Positions 7,523-16,227 of a DNA stretch of 64,000 nucleotides are shown one piece after another; within the stretch, counting starts at the first letter, position 1, and each line of letters starts with the position of its first letter. Position numbers and translations under genes: made by a program. Origin of the DNA: Mesorhizobium erdmanii USDA 3471 (lineage in GTDB: Bacteria; Pseudomonadota; Alphaproteobacteria; Rhizobiales; Rhizobiaceae); contig NZ_AXAE01000019.1 of the NCBI RefSeq assembly GCF_000472705.1, positions 1-64,000 on the forward strand, written 5' to 3'. Below the pieces are notes generated by a model. The model searched no databases. It was not told the DNA's origin and worked only from the letters and a program-made list of their open reading frames with translations.

Positions 7523-8974
7523 TCATCCCAGGAGATTGGCGACATGCTGGAACCATGTGACCAGTGGTGGCGGCAGATAGATGCCGGCGGCAAACACCAG
7601 CGCCAGGTGGGAATACATCGGAATGTAGGATGCCTCGACGGGCGCGGTGCTGCCGCGCGGTTCGCCGAAAGCGACGCCGGTCAGCCGAAGCAGCAGGGCG
7701 CCGAAAGCGAGCAGAATCCCGAATACCAGCGGCAGCGCCAGAAAGGGGTGCCTTGCGAAGGTCGAACTCACAACCAGGAATTCGCTCATGAAGATGCCGG
7801 ATGGAGGGAGGCCGGCAATGGCGACGACGCCGATGACGAGTGCCCAGCCTAGCGCCGGATGCGTCTCCGTCAGCCCCCTGATCTCGGTTATGTTCTGTGT
7901 TCCCTTGACCTGTGCAATGTGTCCGACAGTGAAGAAGATCGCCGACTTGGTCAGGCTGTGCATCACCATGTGCAGCAGGCCGGCAAAGTTGGCGAACGGG
8001 CCACCCATGCCGAAAGCGAACACGATGATGCCCATGTGCTCGATGGAGGAATATGCGAACAGACGTTTGATGTCGCGGCGGCGGTAGAGCATGAAGGCTG
8101 CGAAAACAAGCGACGTCAGCCCCATCGTGATCATCAAGGGCCCCGTCGCGATCGCTTCCGGGCTTGCCGCGAGCAACAGCTTGAAACGCAGCACGGCATA
8201 GAGCGCGACGTTCAACAGCAAGCCCGACAGGACCGCGGAAATAGGCGTCGGGCCTTCCGCGTGCGCGTCGGGCAGCCAGGCATGCAAGGGCGCCAGGCCA
8301 ACCTTCGTACCGTAGCCGAGCAGCAGGAAGACGAAGGCGACGTTCAGCAAGGCCGGGTCGAAATGTGCCGCGTGCGCGATGAGCACTGTCCAGACCATGG
8401 CATTCGTGCCCTCGCCAACAACCGGTTGCGCGGCCATGTAGACGAGGATGGTTCCGAACAGCGCCAGCGCGATGCCGACGCTGCCCAGAATGAAATATTT
8501 CCAGGCGGCTTCCAGCGCTTCATGCGTGCGATAGATGCCGACCATGAGCACGGTGGTCAGCGTAGCAAGCTCCACCGCCACCCACATCAAGCCGATATTG
8601 TTCGACACGAACGCCAGGTTCATGCCGAACATCATGATCTGGTACATGGCATGGTAGAACCGCAGGTTCAACGCGGTCAGTCGTCCGGTATCCAGTTCGT
8701 GCGCAATGTAGGAGGCGCTGAAGACGCTGGTCGTGAAGCCAACGAATGCATTCAGCACGATGAAGACGATGTTGAGATCGTCGACGAGCAGGTATTGACC
8801 GGGCTGTGGCCGATCCGTCACGAAAAGCGACAGTGCGGCGAGCAAGGTCAGCAAGCTCGCGGCGACATTGAGGCCAGCCGCCAGCCGGTAATTGGGCAGC
8901 GCCGCCAGGAGCGCGGCCGCGACGACTGGTATCAGCAAGATGGTGGCCACCGCATCGAGGGAAAACGCGGTCAA
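7523..8974 (-). CDS. hyfF-like: HyfF/NuoN-like proton-pumping membrane subunit
   Basis: The product is about 483 residues with some 14 transmembrane helices and the proton-translocating antiporter core (GTKVGLAPLHAWLPDAHAEG, FAYSSIEHMGII). The charged residues used for proton transfer are present, such as the Lys in GTKVG and the Glu in SIEHMG. I start it at a TTG at 8974, which overlaps the preceding stop as TTGA and has GGGGAGAA five to six bases upstream. The much longer in-frame extension upstream is antisense-like noise within hyfE. It forms a membrane-arm subunit. Confidence 0.88.
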   Translation of the reverse strand: MTAFSLDAVATILLIPVVAAALLAALPNYRLAAGLNVAASLLTLLAALSLFVTDRPQPGQYLLVDDLNIVFIVLNAFVGFTTSVFSASYIAHELDTGRLTALNLRFYHAMYQIMMFGMNLAFVSNNIGLMWVAVELATLTTVLMVGIYRTHEALEAAWKYFILGSVGIALALFGTILVYMAAQPVVGEGTNAMVWTVLIAHAAHFDPALLNVAFVFLLLGYGTKVGLAPLHAWLPDAHAEGPTPISAVLSGLLLNVALYAVLRFKLLLAASPEAIATGPLMITMGLTSLVFAAFMLYRRRDIKRLFAYSSIEHMGIIVFAFGMGGPFANFAGLLHMVMHSLTKSAIFFTVGHIAQVKGTQNITEIRGLTETHPALGWALVIGVVAIAGLPPSGIFMSEFLVVSSTFARHPFLALPLVFGILLAFGALLLRLTGVAFGEPRGSTAPVEASYIPMYSHLALVFAAGIYLPPPLVTWFQHVANLLG

Positions 8975-9633
8975 CGGTGTTCTCCCCTGTAGTCGTCGAG
9001 CGCGCCGACATCGACCGAATCGAACCTCTCGCGGATGCGGAACAGGAAGACGCCGATGACGATGAAGGCGATGAGGATCGAGAAGGCGACACTGATCTCG
9101 ACGACCAGCGGCATGCCCTTGGCTCCCGTGGCGGCAAGGACCAGGCCGTTCTCGAGCGACATGAACCCGACCACCTGGCTGACGGCATTCCGCCGGGTGA
9201 CCATCACCAGCAGCCCCAGCAGTATGATGGACAGCGCGAAGGCCAGGTCCTCGCGGGCGAGGGGGTCGGCGCCGGAAGTGACCCGCAGCATCAGGACCAT
9301 GGACAGGGCCACCAGGCCTATTCCGGCGAGCATGGTCGGACCGATCCCGACGGCGGTCTCGATATCGCGATGGATGCCGAGCCGCTGAATGATGCGATGG
9401 AGTCCGACGGGAATGACGATCGCCTTGAAAATGAGGGCAATCGCCGCCGTGACGTAGAGATGATGCGCGTCCTGGATATAGGCCTGCCAGGCCACCGACA
9501 GGGCGAGCACGATGGCGTGAACCGCAAAAACGTTGATCAGCGCAAAGAGACGATCCTGGTACAGCATCATGAAACTGACCAGCACCAGGCCACCGGCGAG
9601 CAGATGAGCGATGTCGAAGGTGAGGCCGTTCAT
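8971..9633 (-). CDS. hyfE-like: HyfE-like small membrane subunit (NuoK-like)
   Basis: The 220-residue protein has about seven transmembrane helices and the HyfE pattern, with a NuoK-like C-half (FMSLENGLVLAATGAKGMP). The Glu in SLENGL corresponds to a conserved membrane Glu of NuoK-type subunits. It overlaps its neighbours by one base upstream and four bases downstream, so the operon is tightly coupled. It belongs to the membrane arm of the same complex. Confidence 0.9.
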   Translation of the reverse strand: MNGLTFDIAHLLAGGLVLVSFMMLYQDRLFALINVFAVHAIVLALSVAWQAYIQDAHHLYVTAAIALIFKAIVIPVGLHRIIQRLGIHRDIETAVGIGPTMLAGIGLVALSMVLMLRVTSGADPLAREDLAFALSIILLGLLVMVTRRNAVSQVVGFMSLENGLVLAATGAKGMPLVVEISVAFSILIAFIVIGVFLFRIRERFDSVDVGALDDYRGEHR

Positions 9634-10589
9634 CAGAGGCTCCGTGAGACGAACAGCAGGAGCGTGCCGAGCAGGGCCAGCATGAGTGCTGCTCCAAGGA
9701 AATCCGGTACGCGGAAGACACGCATCTTGGCGATGGCAGTCTCGAACAAAGCGAGGAGGACGCCGCTCGCGGCAAGTTTGCAGATGTAGAAAACGACGCC
9801 CAGAACATACGACCAGGGTCCGGCCCCGGCGGTCACGAGCCCCCAGGGAACGAAGACACAGGAAATCAGCGAGACGTAAAGCAGAAGCTTCAGGAAGGCC
9901 GCGAAATCGATCATCGCCAGATGGCGACCGGAATATTCCAGGACCATCGCCTCGTGGACCATGGTGAGCTCCAGATGCGTCGCCGGGTTATCCACCGGCA
10001 CACGGGCATTTTCCGCGATCGCCACCATGACGAGAGCGATCAGCGACATTCCGAGCGATACCCGCAGGCCAACCTGCGGCGAGCCCATGAAAGCGGCCAC
10101 CGTGGACAGTTGCGTCGCTCCGGCAACGAGTGCCAGGCTGAACACGATCAGGAGCATGGCGGGCTCGGCCAGGGAAGCAATCATCACCTCGCGGCTGGCG
10201 CCGATGCCGCCAAAGCTCGTGCCGACGTCCATCGCCGCCAGCGCCAGGAAGAACCGTGCGCTTCCAAGCAGCGCGACGATGGCTATCAGATCGGCCGTCC
10301 AACTGAATTCGAGGCCGGTGGCAAATGTCGGGACGAGCGCGGCGGCGACCCAGGTGGCGGCGAAGATCAGATAGGGTATGACGCGAAACAGCCAGGACGC
10401 GTTGTCGGCCAGAACGACCTCCTTGCGCATGAGCCGCAAGAGATCGCGATACGGCTGGATGAGAGGAGGGCCCTGGCGGCGCAACAATCTTGCCCTCACC
10501 TTGCGGATGAAGCCTGTCAGGAGCGGTGCCAGCAAAAGCACCAGCATCATCTGCGCGGCCTGGACCGTCAACTCGAGGATCAGGGCCAT
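9633..10589 (-). CDS. hyfC-like: HyfC/NuoH-like membrane subunit
   Basis: The 318-residue protein has about eight transmembrane helices. It carries the NuoH/HyfC features RRQGPPLIQPYRDLLRLM near residue 40 and NPATHLELTMVHEAMVLEYS (acidic loop) near residue 200. In this family the subunit links the peripheral electron-transfer arm to the membrane pumps. It overlaps hyfB by 10 bp. No truncation is seen. Confidence 0.92.
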   Translation of the reverse strand: MALILELTVQAAQMMLVLLLAPLLTGFIRKVRARLLRRQGPPLIQPYRDLLRLMRKEVVLADNASWLFRVIPYLIFAATWVAAALVPTFATGLEFSWTADLIAIVALLGSARFFLALAAMDVGTSFGGIGASREVMIASLAEPAMLLIVFSLALVAGATQLSTVAAFMGSPQVGLRVSLGMSLIALVMVAIAENARVPVDNPATHLELTMVHEAMVLEYSGRHLAMIDFAAFLKLLLYVSLISCVFVPWGLVTAGAGPWSYVLGVVFYICKLAASGVLLALFETAIAKMRVFRVPDFLGAALMLALLGTLLLFVSRSL

Positions 10590-12601
10590 AGTGCGAGCAC
10601 CAGGAGCAAGACGATGAGGAAGAGAAAAACAAGGGTAAGGTAGCGCCTGATCGTCAGGAACTGCAGATGGTTCAGGTGGTCGGTCGCAAAGTCCAGGGCC
10701 TTGCCTATGGGCAGGTAGAGCGTCTCCCAGATCACATCATGGACTTCCAGATTGAAACGAGCCGGACGGGTCTCCCCAGGTGCCGGCATCTCGACCCTTT
10801 CGGTCGCACGGAACACGAACGTGCCGAAGACCCGGCGGATAGGCTGTGCGAAGCTGACGCCCGTGTATTGCGAGCCTGCGACGCCATCCGCGAAGCCGCA
10901 ACCCCAGGCGGGACCGCGACGCAGCGCGTGCGACGCGAAGCGATGGATGACATAGACCGCGGCGGATGCGGAAATGGCGATGAATACAAACACCAGCAGG
11001 CCGTTGTAGGAACTGCGGCTCGCTGCAATCGGCACGATCGAGAGCCAAGGCTGCGCCATCTGCACCGGCATGCGGCTGCCGATAAGCGAAAGCGTCACGG
11101 GGGAAAGGCCATCTATGACAAGGCCCGGCAGAATGCCGGCAAGCAGACAGAGCACGGCAAGGATGAACATTGCCGCCAACGAGTAGCGGTCGGCGTCGTG
11201 CGCGTGTTCCACAGCCGAGGACCGTGGCCGGCCCAGGAACGTAATTCCGAAGGCCTTTACGAAGCAGGCCGCGGCCAGCGCCGCCGACAGCGCCAGCAGA
11301 CCGCCGACGGCGGGCACCATCACTTTCAGGCCCCATTGCGGCAAATCCGGGCTCTGCAGGACAGCCTGGAAAGCCAGCCATTCAGAGACGAAGCCGTTGA
11401 AGGGCGGAAGCGAGGAGATCGCCACGCAGCCGACGAGAAAGACGAAGCTGGTCTGCGGCATCCGATGGATAAGACCGCCCAGCTTCTCCATGTCCCGTTC
11501 GCCGGTCGCCGTGAGCACGGCGCCGGCGCCGAAGAAAAGCAGGCTTTTGAAGAACGAATGGTTGAGAGCGTGGAACAGCGCGGCGGTAAGCGCCAGCGCC
11601 GCCGCCGATGGCATGGCGTTCGCCTTGAAGGCGAGCGCGAGACCAAGGCTTACGAAGATGACGCCGATGTTCTCGATGGTGCTATAGGCGAGCAGCCGCT
11701 TGAGGTCCTTTTCCATCAGCGCGTAAAGGATCCCCAGGACAGCGGTGAGGCCTCCGAAGAAAAGGACGATGATGCTCGACCACCATGTCGGTTCACCGAG
11801 CAGGTCGAAGATGACGCGGATGAAGCCATACACGGCGACCTTGGTCATGACGCCGCTCATGAGAGCCGAGACATGGCTTGGCGCGGCCGGGTGAGCGAGC
11901 GGAAGCCAAACGTGCAGCGGAACGAGACCAGCCTTGGACCCGGCGCCAAGCAACATGAGAGCCAGGACGAAGGTGGCGACCAGCGGGGTTGGCCCCGCGG
12001 CACGCATCGCTTCGAACGTGTAGTTTCCGCCCGGCCCTGATAACAAGCCAAGCGCAAGCAGCAGCGCCAGCGTGCCGAAGCTCGCCATCACGAGATAGAT
12101 GTAACCGGCCCGTGCATTTTCCCGTTCGCGATGGTGGACGATGACCAGCGCCCAGGAAGAGAGCGACATGAATTCCCAGGAAAGCAGGAAGGTGAAGGCG
12201 TCGTCCGCCAGCACGACCAGGTTCATTCCGGCGAGGAAGGCGGGGAAGAACGGCAGCACCCGGTGCGGCGAGGGTTCGTGGCTGCCATAGCCGAGACCGT
12301 AGAGGCTGGCCATGGCGCCGCCGAAATCGATGACGCCGAGGAAGAAAGTCGAGAGCGCATCCAGGCGGAAATGAGCCCCGATCCAGGGCAGCCCGACCGG
12401 CAATACGGCAGTCGACGGCGTGACGGGGTCTTCCAGGACGCGACCCGCGAGAACCAGGAGCGCGGCGACCGAAATACCGAGCGTCAAGCCGTAGACGAGG
12501 CGCGTTCCCGAGCCCGGCGTGCGGTTCACCGCAATCGCGAGCACCGCAGTCCCCAGGAGCGAAGCAACGCCCCACAGAAGGACTGCGGCGTCCGAAATCA
12601 C
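10580..12601 (-). CDS. hyfB-like: HyfB/NuoL-like proton-translocating membrane subunit
   Basis: The 673-residue protein has 14 or more transmembrane helices and the antiporter-type core (GAGSKAGLVPLHVWLPLAHP, LAYSTIENIGVIFVSLG, FHALNHSFFKSLLFFGAGA). An extended C-terminal part matches the long HyfB type. The start is a GTG at 12601 that overlaps the stop of the upstream XRE regulator as GTGA. It is the first structural gene of the operon. No ferredoxin-type hyfA or hyfH, and no hyfD, is present, so this is a reduced set: B, C, E, F, G, I. Confidence 0.92.
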   Translation of the reverse strand: MISDAAVLLWGVASLLGTAVLAIAVNRTPGSGTRLVYGLTLGISVAALLVLAGRVLEDPVTPSTAVLPVGLPWIGAHFRLDALSTFFLGVIDFGGAMASLYGLGYGSHEPSPHRVLPFFPAFLAGMNLVVLADDAFTFLLSWEFMSLSSWALVIVHHRERENARAGYIYLVMASFGTLALLLALGLLSGPGGNYTFEAMRAAGPTPLVATFVLALMLLGAGSKAGLVPLHVWLPLAHPAAPSHVSALMSGVMTKVAVYGFIRVIFDLLGEPTWWSSIIVLFFGGLTAVLGILYALMEKDLKRLLAYSTIENIGVIFVSLGLALAFKANAMPSAAALALTAALFHALNHSFFKSLLFFGAGAVLTATGERDMEKLGGLIHRMPQTSFVFLVGCVAISSLPPFNGFVSEWLAFQAVLQSPDLPQWGLKVMVPAVGGLLALSAALAAACFVKAFGITFLGRPRSSAVEHAHDADRYSLAAMFILAVLCLLAGILPGLVIDGLSPVTLSLIGSRMPVQMAQPWLSIVPIAASRSSYNGLLVFVFIAISASAAVYVIHRFASHALRRGPAWGCGFADGVAGSQYTGVSFAQPIRRVFGTFVFRATERVEMPAPGETRPARFNLEVHDVIWETLYLPIGKALDFATDHLNHLQFLTIRRYLTLVFLFLIVLLLVLALWP

Positions 12602-12921
12602 GGCACGCTCCTCGCAGCGAGCTTAGTGCCCGCATCGTCCCCGCCCAGAACCTTGACGGGGTCGAAATCCGCCTTGAGCCGCACGCCACGTCCACCGATC
12701 TGGCTGGTGGCGCCCTCGGCGATCAGCTCGACGCCGGCAAGGTCAAGGGCCCCGATCAACTTCATCAGAGAATCGACGTTGCCCCGGATGATCGACTCGC
12801 TGGCTTCCATGCGCTGAATTGTCGGCACCGAAAGGCCGGACAATTCGGCCAGCCTGCGCTGGTCAATGCCGAGGAGCGCCCTCGCGGCACGCAACTGTGG
12901 AGCAGTTATCACGGGTTGCAT
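12598..12921 (-). CDS. XRE-family regulator leading the Hyf-like operon
   Basis: The 107-residue protein has an HTH_XRE domain at residues 6-60 (LRAARALLGIDQRRLAELSG, then VPTIQRMEAS). The short tail includes EGATSQIGGRGVRLK, a layout common in small rhizobial XRE proteins. Its stop overlaps the hyfB-like GTG start, so it is transcribed and probably translated together with the complex and is likely its autoregulator. A paralog of the same layout lies at 13926-14198. The ligand is unknown. Confidence 0.85.
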   Translation of the reverse strand: MQPVITAPQLRAARALLGIDQRRLAELSGLSVPTIQRMEASESIIRGNVDSLMKLIGALDLAGVELIAEGATSQIGGRGVRLKADFDPVKVLGGDDAGTKLAARSVP

Positions 12922-13036
12922 CCCTTATTGTCAACTTTGAGATATTGTCTCTGCCGGTTGCAGCATATATTAAAATGCGGTGCATTCAACAAATGATGCG
13001 TGACACATCTATCCCTGCGCTATTTGAAACCGCGAG

Positions 13037-13795
13037 CTACTGGCGAAGCCGCCTCATGCGGACGGAGACATCCTCCAAGACCGGCATGGAGGCAAGCATC
13101 AGGAGAATGGCTGCGAGAAACAGCGTCGCCGCAAAGCCGACGTGCTTGAAGCCCAAAGCGCCGATGACACCCCCGATAAAGAACAGGGCAACAAGCGACG
13201 CAAGCAGTCTCAGCTTCCTTCGATCTGCCTTCACGAACAGTCCGTCCGAGTCATTCCGTGACATGTTCCAATAGAGCAGCTTGCCGAGTTCGATGCCCAT
13301 ATCAGTCACCAGGCCGGTGATATGCGTTGTCCGGATTCTGGCTTCCGATAGTTTGGTGATGATTGCGTTCTGCAACCCCATGATGAAGCAAAGCAGCATT
13401 ACCGTCATTGGCACGAACAGAGCCTCATGGCGCGCAAGGTGGCTGCCGAGCAGACCGAAGCAGATCAGCAGGATCGCTTCCAGGACGAGCGGAAACGCAT
13501 ACTCGCTCTGCAGATGTTGCCGTCGTCCCCAATTCACCAGCACCGCGGAACAGGCCGCTCCGGCAACAAACGACAGGAAGGCCCCCAATCCGGAAAGCAC
13601 CAGTTCGACATTGCCGAGTGCTAGGTGATCAGCCATCGACGAAACGATGCCTGACATGTGGGACGTGTATTGTTGGACCGCCAGAAACCCGCCGGCATTG
13701 GCTGCCCCCGCGACAAAGGTCAGGAACCGGGCGAGGTGCCGGTCGGTTCTGTCGCTTCGCTCCTTCCCGGCTAGTCGACGTAGATAGAGGATCAT
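13037..13795 (-). CDS. DUF1275 (YoaK-family) membrane protein
   Basis: The 252-residue product has six predicted transmembrane helices and DUF1275 hallmarks: LTFVAGAANAGGFLAV near the start, YTSHMSGIVSSM, and MGLQNAIITKLSEARIRTTHITGLVTD. Members are of unknown function and sit in the inner membrane. I begin it at the ATG at 13795, because DUF1275 proteins start shortly before the first helix; an upstream extension of 68 residues has no support. It lies between two XRE genes. It may be transcribed from the 13796-13925 gap. Confidence 0.85.
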   Translation of the reverse strand: MILYLRRLAGKERSDRTDRHLARFLTFVAGAANAGGFLAVQQYTSHMSGIVSSMADHLALGNVELVLSGLGAFLSFVAGAACSAVLVNWGRRQHLQSEYAFPLVLEAILLICFGLLGSHLARHEALFVPMTVMLLCFIMGLQNAIITKLSEARIRTTHITGLVTDMGIELGKLLYWNMSRNDSDGLFVKADRRKLRLLASLVALFFIGGVIGALGFKHVGFAATLFLAAILLMLASMPVLEDVSVRMRRLRQ

Positions 13796-13925
13796 GAGCG
13801 AACCATGCCTTTCCGTGCGCAAAGGCGGGGCCGCAAGCTGACGTGCCGGAAAAGGCTCATTGGGGTGTTTCTGGAAGACAAGGAAGACGAAAGAATGCGT
13901 GGCGCCGAGGTGTGCCTTGTGTGGC

Positions 13926-14198
13926 TTAGTTTGGCCTGCCCAATGGCGTATCCGGATGCCGGAACCTGACGCCACGGCCGCCATCCTCGCTACGCACATG
14001 TTCGCTGAGAAGTTCGACGCCGGCGCGGCTCAGCGCATTGAGCACTTTCATCAAGCTATCGGCAACGCCTCGCACATTGCCCGGGCTGGCTTCCATTCGT
14101 TGGATCGTCGGCAGCGAGACGCCTGCCATTTCCGCCAAGGTTTTCTGGTCGATGTCGAGAAGGGCGCGAGCGGCACGAAGCTGGAAAGCAGTGATCAT
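13926..14198 (-). CDS. Small XRE-family regulator, paralog of the one at 12.6 kb
   Basis: The 90-residue protein is an HTH_XRE domain (LRAARALLDIDQKTLAEMAG, VSLPTIQRMEAS) plus the same short tail pattern (GVELLSE ... DGGRGVRF) seen in the protein at 12598-12921. The two clearly share ancestry. Target genes are unknown; by position it could control the DUF1275 gene downstream on the same strand or the plus-strand pair starting at 14328. Confidence 0.82.
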   Translation of the reverse strand: MITAFQLRAARALLDIDQKTLAEMAGVSLPTIQRMEASPGNVRGVADSLMKVLNALSRAGVELLSEHVRSEDGGRGVRFRHPDTPLGRPN

Positions 14199-14327
14199 TG
14201 GGCATCAGTGTCTGAGTATGAGAAATGATATTCACTATGGTATCATTGACGTATAAAACATCAATACAAAGCGAAAAATAATGATCTGCCGCTTGGCAGC
14301 GGGAGCCTTGGCGATTATCGTGCCTGA

Positions 14328-14510
14328 ATGACTCAGCGCTACAAACCTTGTCAGGAGCCCGCCGGCACCTGGACCGTCAATGATGCTCGTACCGGGCGCC
14401 CCGCCGAGATGGGCAGCCGAACCATCGTTGGAATGAACCAGCAGGATGCCGAGGAACTCGCGGATCTCCTCAATGGGCTGAATGCACAAAGGCAGGAAGC
14501 AAAATCATGA
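14328..14510 (+). CDS. Small hypothetical protein, overlapping the PhnA-like gene
   Basis: The 60-residue ORF (GTWTVNDARTGRPAEMGSRT) has no family I can assign. Its stop overlaps the next ATG as ATGA, which is the main reason to think it is real. The second half is helical with acidic residues (NQQDAEELADLLNGLNAQRQ). No signal or membrane segment. Confidence 0.5.
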   Translation: MTQRYKPCQEPAGTWTVNDARTGRPAEMGSRTIVGMNQQDAEELADLLNGLNAQRQEAKS

Positions 14511-14719
14511 AGGTCAAAGACAGCAATGGCACTCCCCTGAGTGACGGAGATTCCGTCACGCTCATCAAGGATCTCAAAGTCAAGGGCACCTCTGTCACCC
14601 TGAAACGTGGAACGCTGATCAAGAACATCCACCTCACGGGCAATGAAGATGAGGTCGAGTGTCGAGCCGAGAGGGTCAAGGACCTGGTTCTGCGGACAGA
14701 GTTCCTGAAAAAGGCGTAG
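14507..14719 (+). CDS. PhnA-domain (YjdM-type) protein, short form
   Basis: The 70-residue protein matches the PhnA/YjdM C-terminal domain: VKDSNGTPLSDGDSVTLIKD, then KGTSVTLKRGTLIKNI and a Cys-containing strand NEDEVECRAERV. The zinc-ribbon N-domain of full-length E. coli YjdM is absent. PhnA here is not the phosphonoacetate hydrolase, and the cellular role of the domain is not settled. It is translationally coupled to the upstream small ORF. Confidence 0.85.
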   Translation: MKVKDSNGTPLSDGDSVTLIKDLKVKGTSVTLKRGTLIKNIHLTGNEDEVECRAERVKDLVLRTEFLKKA

Positions 14720-15057
14720 GGGAGCGGATTTCCCCACAATTTGGCGGACCGTATTGAAGACGCGTTCGTACGTTGCAGGGTTGCCGATGCAGGTCTGGAG
14801 TGAGGAAGGCCCTAGAGGTTTCGCTCATTCCCCGCCGCCATCTCGTATTCGATGCATTGGGCTTTCGGCTTCACTGAACTTTGGCAGGATTTGCTTCGAC
14901 ATCCTCTCGCTCAGAGCAAGTGGCTGAATAACATTGCACAGCACAGCCGTGAGAAAGGCCGTAAGCCGGAGCCGCGGCGCGCAAAGAGCAATCTTTCGGT
15001 AAGTCTCGGATTTTTACTCCGAAGGCAGAGAGTTCGAATCTTGCCGGGCGCGCCATC
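14720..15057. other. Intergenic stretch ending in a tRNA fragment
   Basis: No gene is recognisable between the PhnA-like gene and the LacI regulator. The only identifiable content is the tRNA-Arg-like 3' fragment at 15016-15055. The rest has no strong ORF or hairpin that I can see. Confidence 0.5.
15016..15055 (+). pseudogene. 3' fragment of tRNA-Arg(CCG)-like sequence, candidate att site
   Basis: ACTCCGAAGGCAGAG, followed by TTCGAATC and ending CGGGCGCGCCA, matches the anticodon-to-CCA half of alphaproteobacterial tRNA-Arg(CCG). This includes the CCG anticodon, the T-loop TTCGAAT and an encoded CCA. No 5' half with a paired acceptor strand and D-loop is present upstream. Such 3' fragments are left at one end of elements that integrate into tRNA genes. 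It marks the border between accessory DNA on the left and the catabolic region on the right. Confidence 0.6.
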
Positions 15058-16227
15058 TCACGATGAGCCCGCGCCCACCGCCCTTACACTCTCCCGCTCC
15101 ACCAGGGGGCACTCCAGCTTGGTGATCGGATACCGCCCCCGTCCGGCCACCGCTGGCGTTTCCAGCTGTTCGATCGCCCATTGGCCCATCGCCATGTGCG
15201 GCAGGATCGAGGTGGTCAGCGGCGGGAAGAGGTGGCGGGCGATTTCCTCGTCGTCGTAGCCGACCACCGAGATGTCCCGCGGGATGTGCAGGCCGGCTTC
15301 CTTCAACGCCTCGTAGCAGCCGATCGCGGTGCGGTCGTTCTGGCAGAAGATGGCGGTCGGGCGGTCTTTCAGCGCGAGCAGCTTCACCGTCGCGGCGTAG
15401 CCGGCGCTGGCCGACCAGTCGCCTTCGACAACGAGGTCGGCGTCGAACGGGATGTCGGCGGTGGCGAGCGCGCGGCGGTAGCCTTTCAGGCGGTCCTGCG
15501 CCGCCTGCATCCACGGCTCGCCGGTGATGGTGGCGATGCGGCGGTGGCCGTGGCTGATCAGATGGCGGGTCGAACTCTGGCCGCCGGCGATCTCTGAAGG
15601 CACCACGGCGGGGAAGGCATAGTCCGCCGTGTAGCAGTTGAGCAGGATCACCGGAATGTCGAGGCCGTAGAGGAAATCGGGCGCCGTGATCTCGCGGGTG
15701 AAGATGGTCATGTAAATCAGGGCAGAAATGCCCCGCCTTGTCAGCGCCTGGATGGCGCGCGGCTCCATGACGGCGTCGCCCATGGTCTGCGCCACCAGAA
15801 GCACGTTGCCGGCATTCCACGAGGCCTGGCGCGCGCCCTCGATCGCGACCACCGCCTCGGGGCTGGTGGCGAGCTGGTCGACGACGAAGCCGATTACCCC
15901 GTCGAGCCGGTCGAAGGCGGGCCCCTCTAAGGCCGGTCTCGCGAAGGCCTGCCCGCCGAGCACGGTCCGTTCGAAAGCGGTCGGGGGCTTTTCCAGCGCC
16001 GAGAAGGCGGGGGCGCTGTAGCCCAGCGCCCGTGCCGCCTCGATGACCCGCTCCCGGGTCTGCCGCGACAGCTTTATCCCCGGCGAATTGTTGAGCACGA
16101 AGGAGACGGTCGCTTGCGAACAGCCGGCGGCCCTGGCGATGTCGGTCATGGTGACCCGCCCCTTGGGCTTCGCCGGCGCCTTGCGGCGCTTCTGCGTCTC
16201 GATGGCCGAATCCGTCGTCTCGCTCAT
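15058..16227 (-). CDS. LacI-family transcriptional regulator of the adjacent sugar ABC operon
   Basis: The product is 389 residues from the ATG at 16227. A LacI HTH (VTMTDIARAAGCSQATVSFV, about residues 25-75) is followed by a sugar-binding domain ending LFPPLTTSILPHMAMGQWAI. The usual hinge-helix segment (RPNxxARSL) is replaced by a longer, unrelated stretch with FSALEKPPTAFERTVLGGQA, so DNA bending may differ. It faces away from the binding-protein gene at 16852, the common position for a local repressor. The inducer is unknown. Confidence 0.88.
   Translation of the reverse strand: MSETTDSAIETQKRRKAPAKPKGRVTMTDIARAAGCSQATVSFVLNNSPGIKLSRQTRERVIEAARALGYSAPAFSALEKPPTAFERTVLGGQAFARPALEGPAFDRLDGVIGFVVDQLATSPEAVVAIEGARQASWNAGNVLLVAQTMGDAVMEPRAIQALTRRGISALIYMTIFTREITAPDFLYGLDIPVILLNCYTADYAFPAVVPSEIAGGQSSTRHLISHGHRRIATITGEPWMQAAQDRLKGYRRALATADIPFDADLVVEGDWSASAGYAATVKLLALKDRPTAIFCQNDRTAIGCYEALKEAGLHIPRDISVVGYDDEEIARHLFPPLTTSILPHMAMGQWAIEQLETPAVAGRGRYPITKLECPLVERESVRAVGAGSS

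Noticed and set aside
7859..8992. A 377-codon plus-strand open frame in the Hyf-like operon
   Set aside because: Antisense to hyfF-like with no hydrophobic segments or domains; the minus-strand membrane protein is certain.
10667..12040. A 457-codon plus-strand open frame
   Set aside because: Antisense to hyfB-like; Arg/Asp/Gln/Glu-rich and featureless.
5428..12601. A functional group 4 NiFe hydrogenase
   Set aside because: The large subunit lacks most of the metal-binding Cys residues and no hyp maturation genes are present in the window.
14975..15055. A complete tRNA (Lys with anticodon TTT)
   Set aside because: A TCGGA/TCCGA stem with a TTTTTAC loop can be drawn, but there is no D-arm, and the acceptor and T-stem do not pair well. 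The sequence fits a 3' tRNA-Arg(CCG) fragment better.
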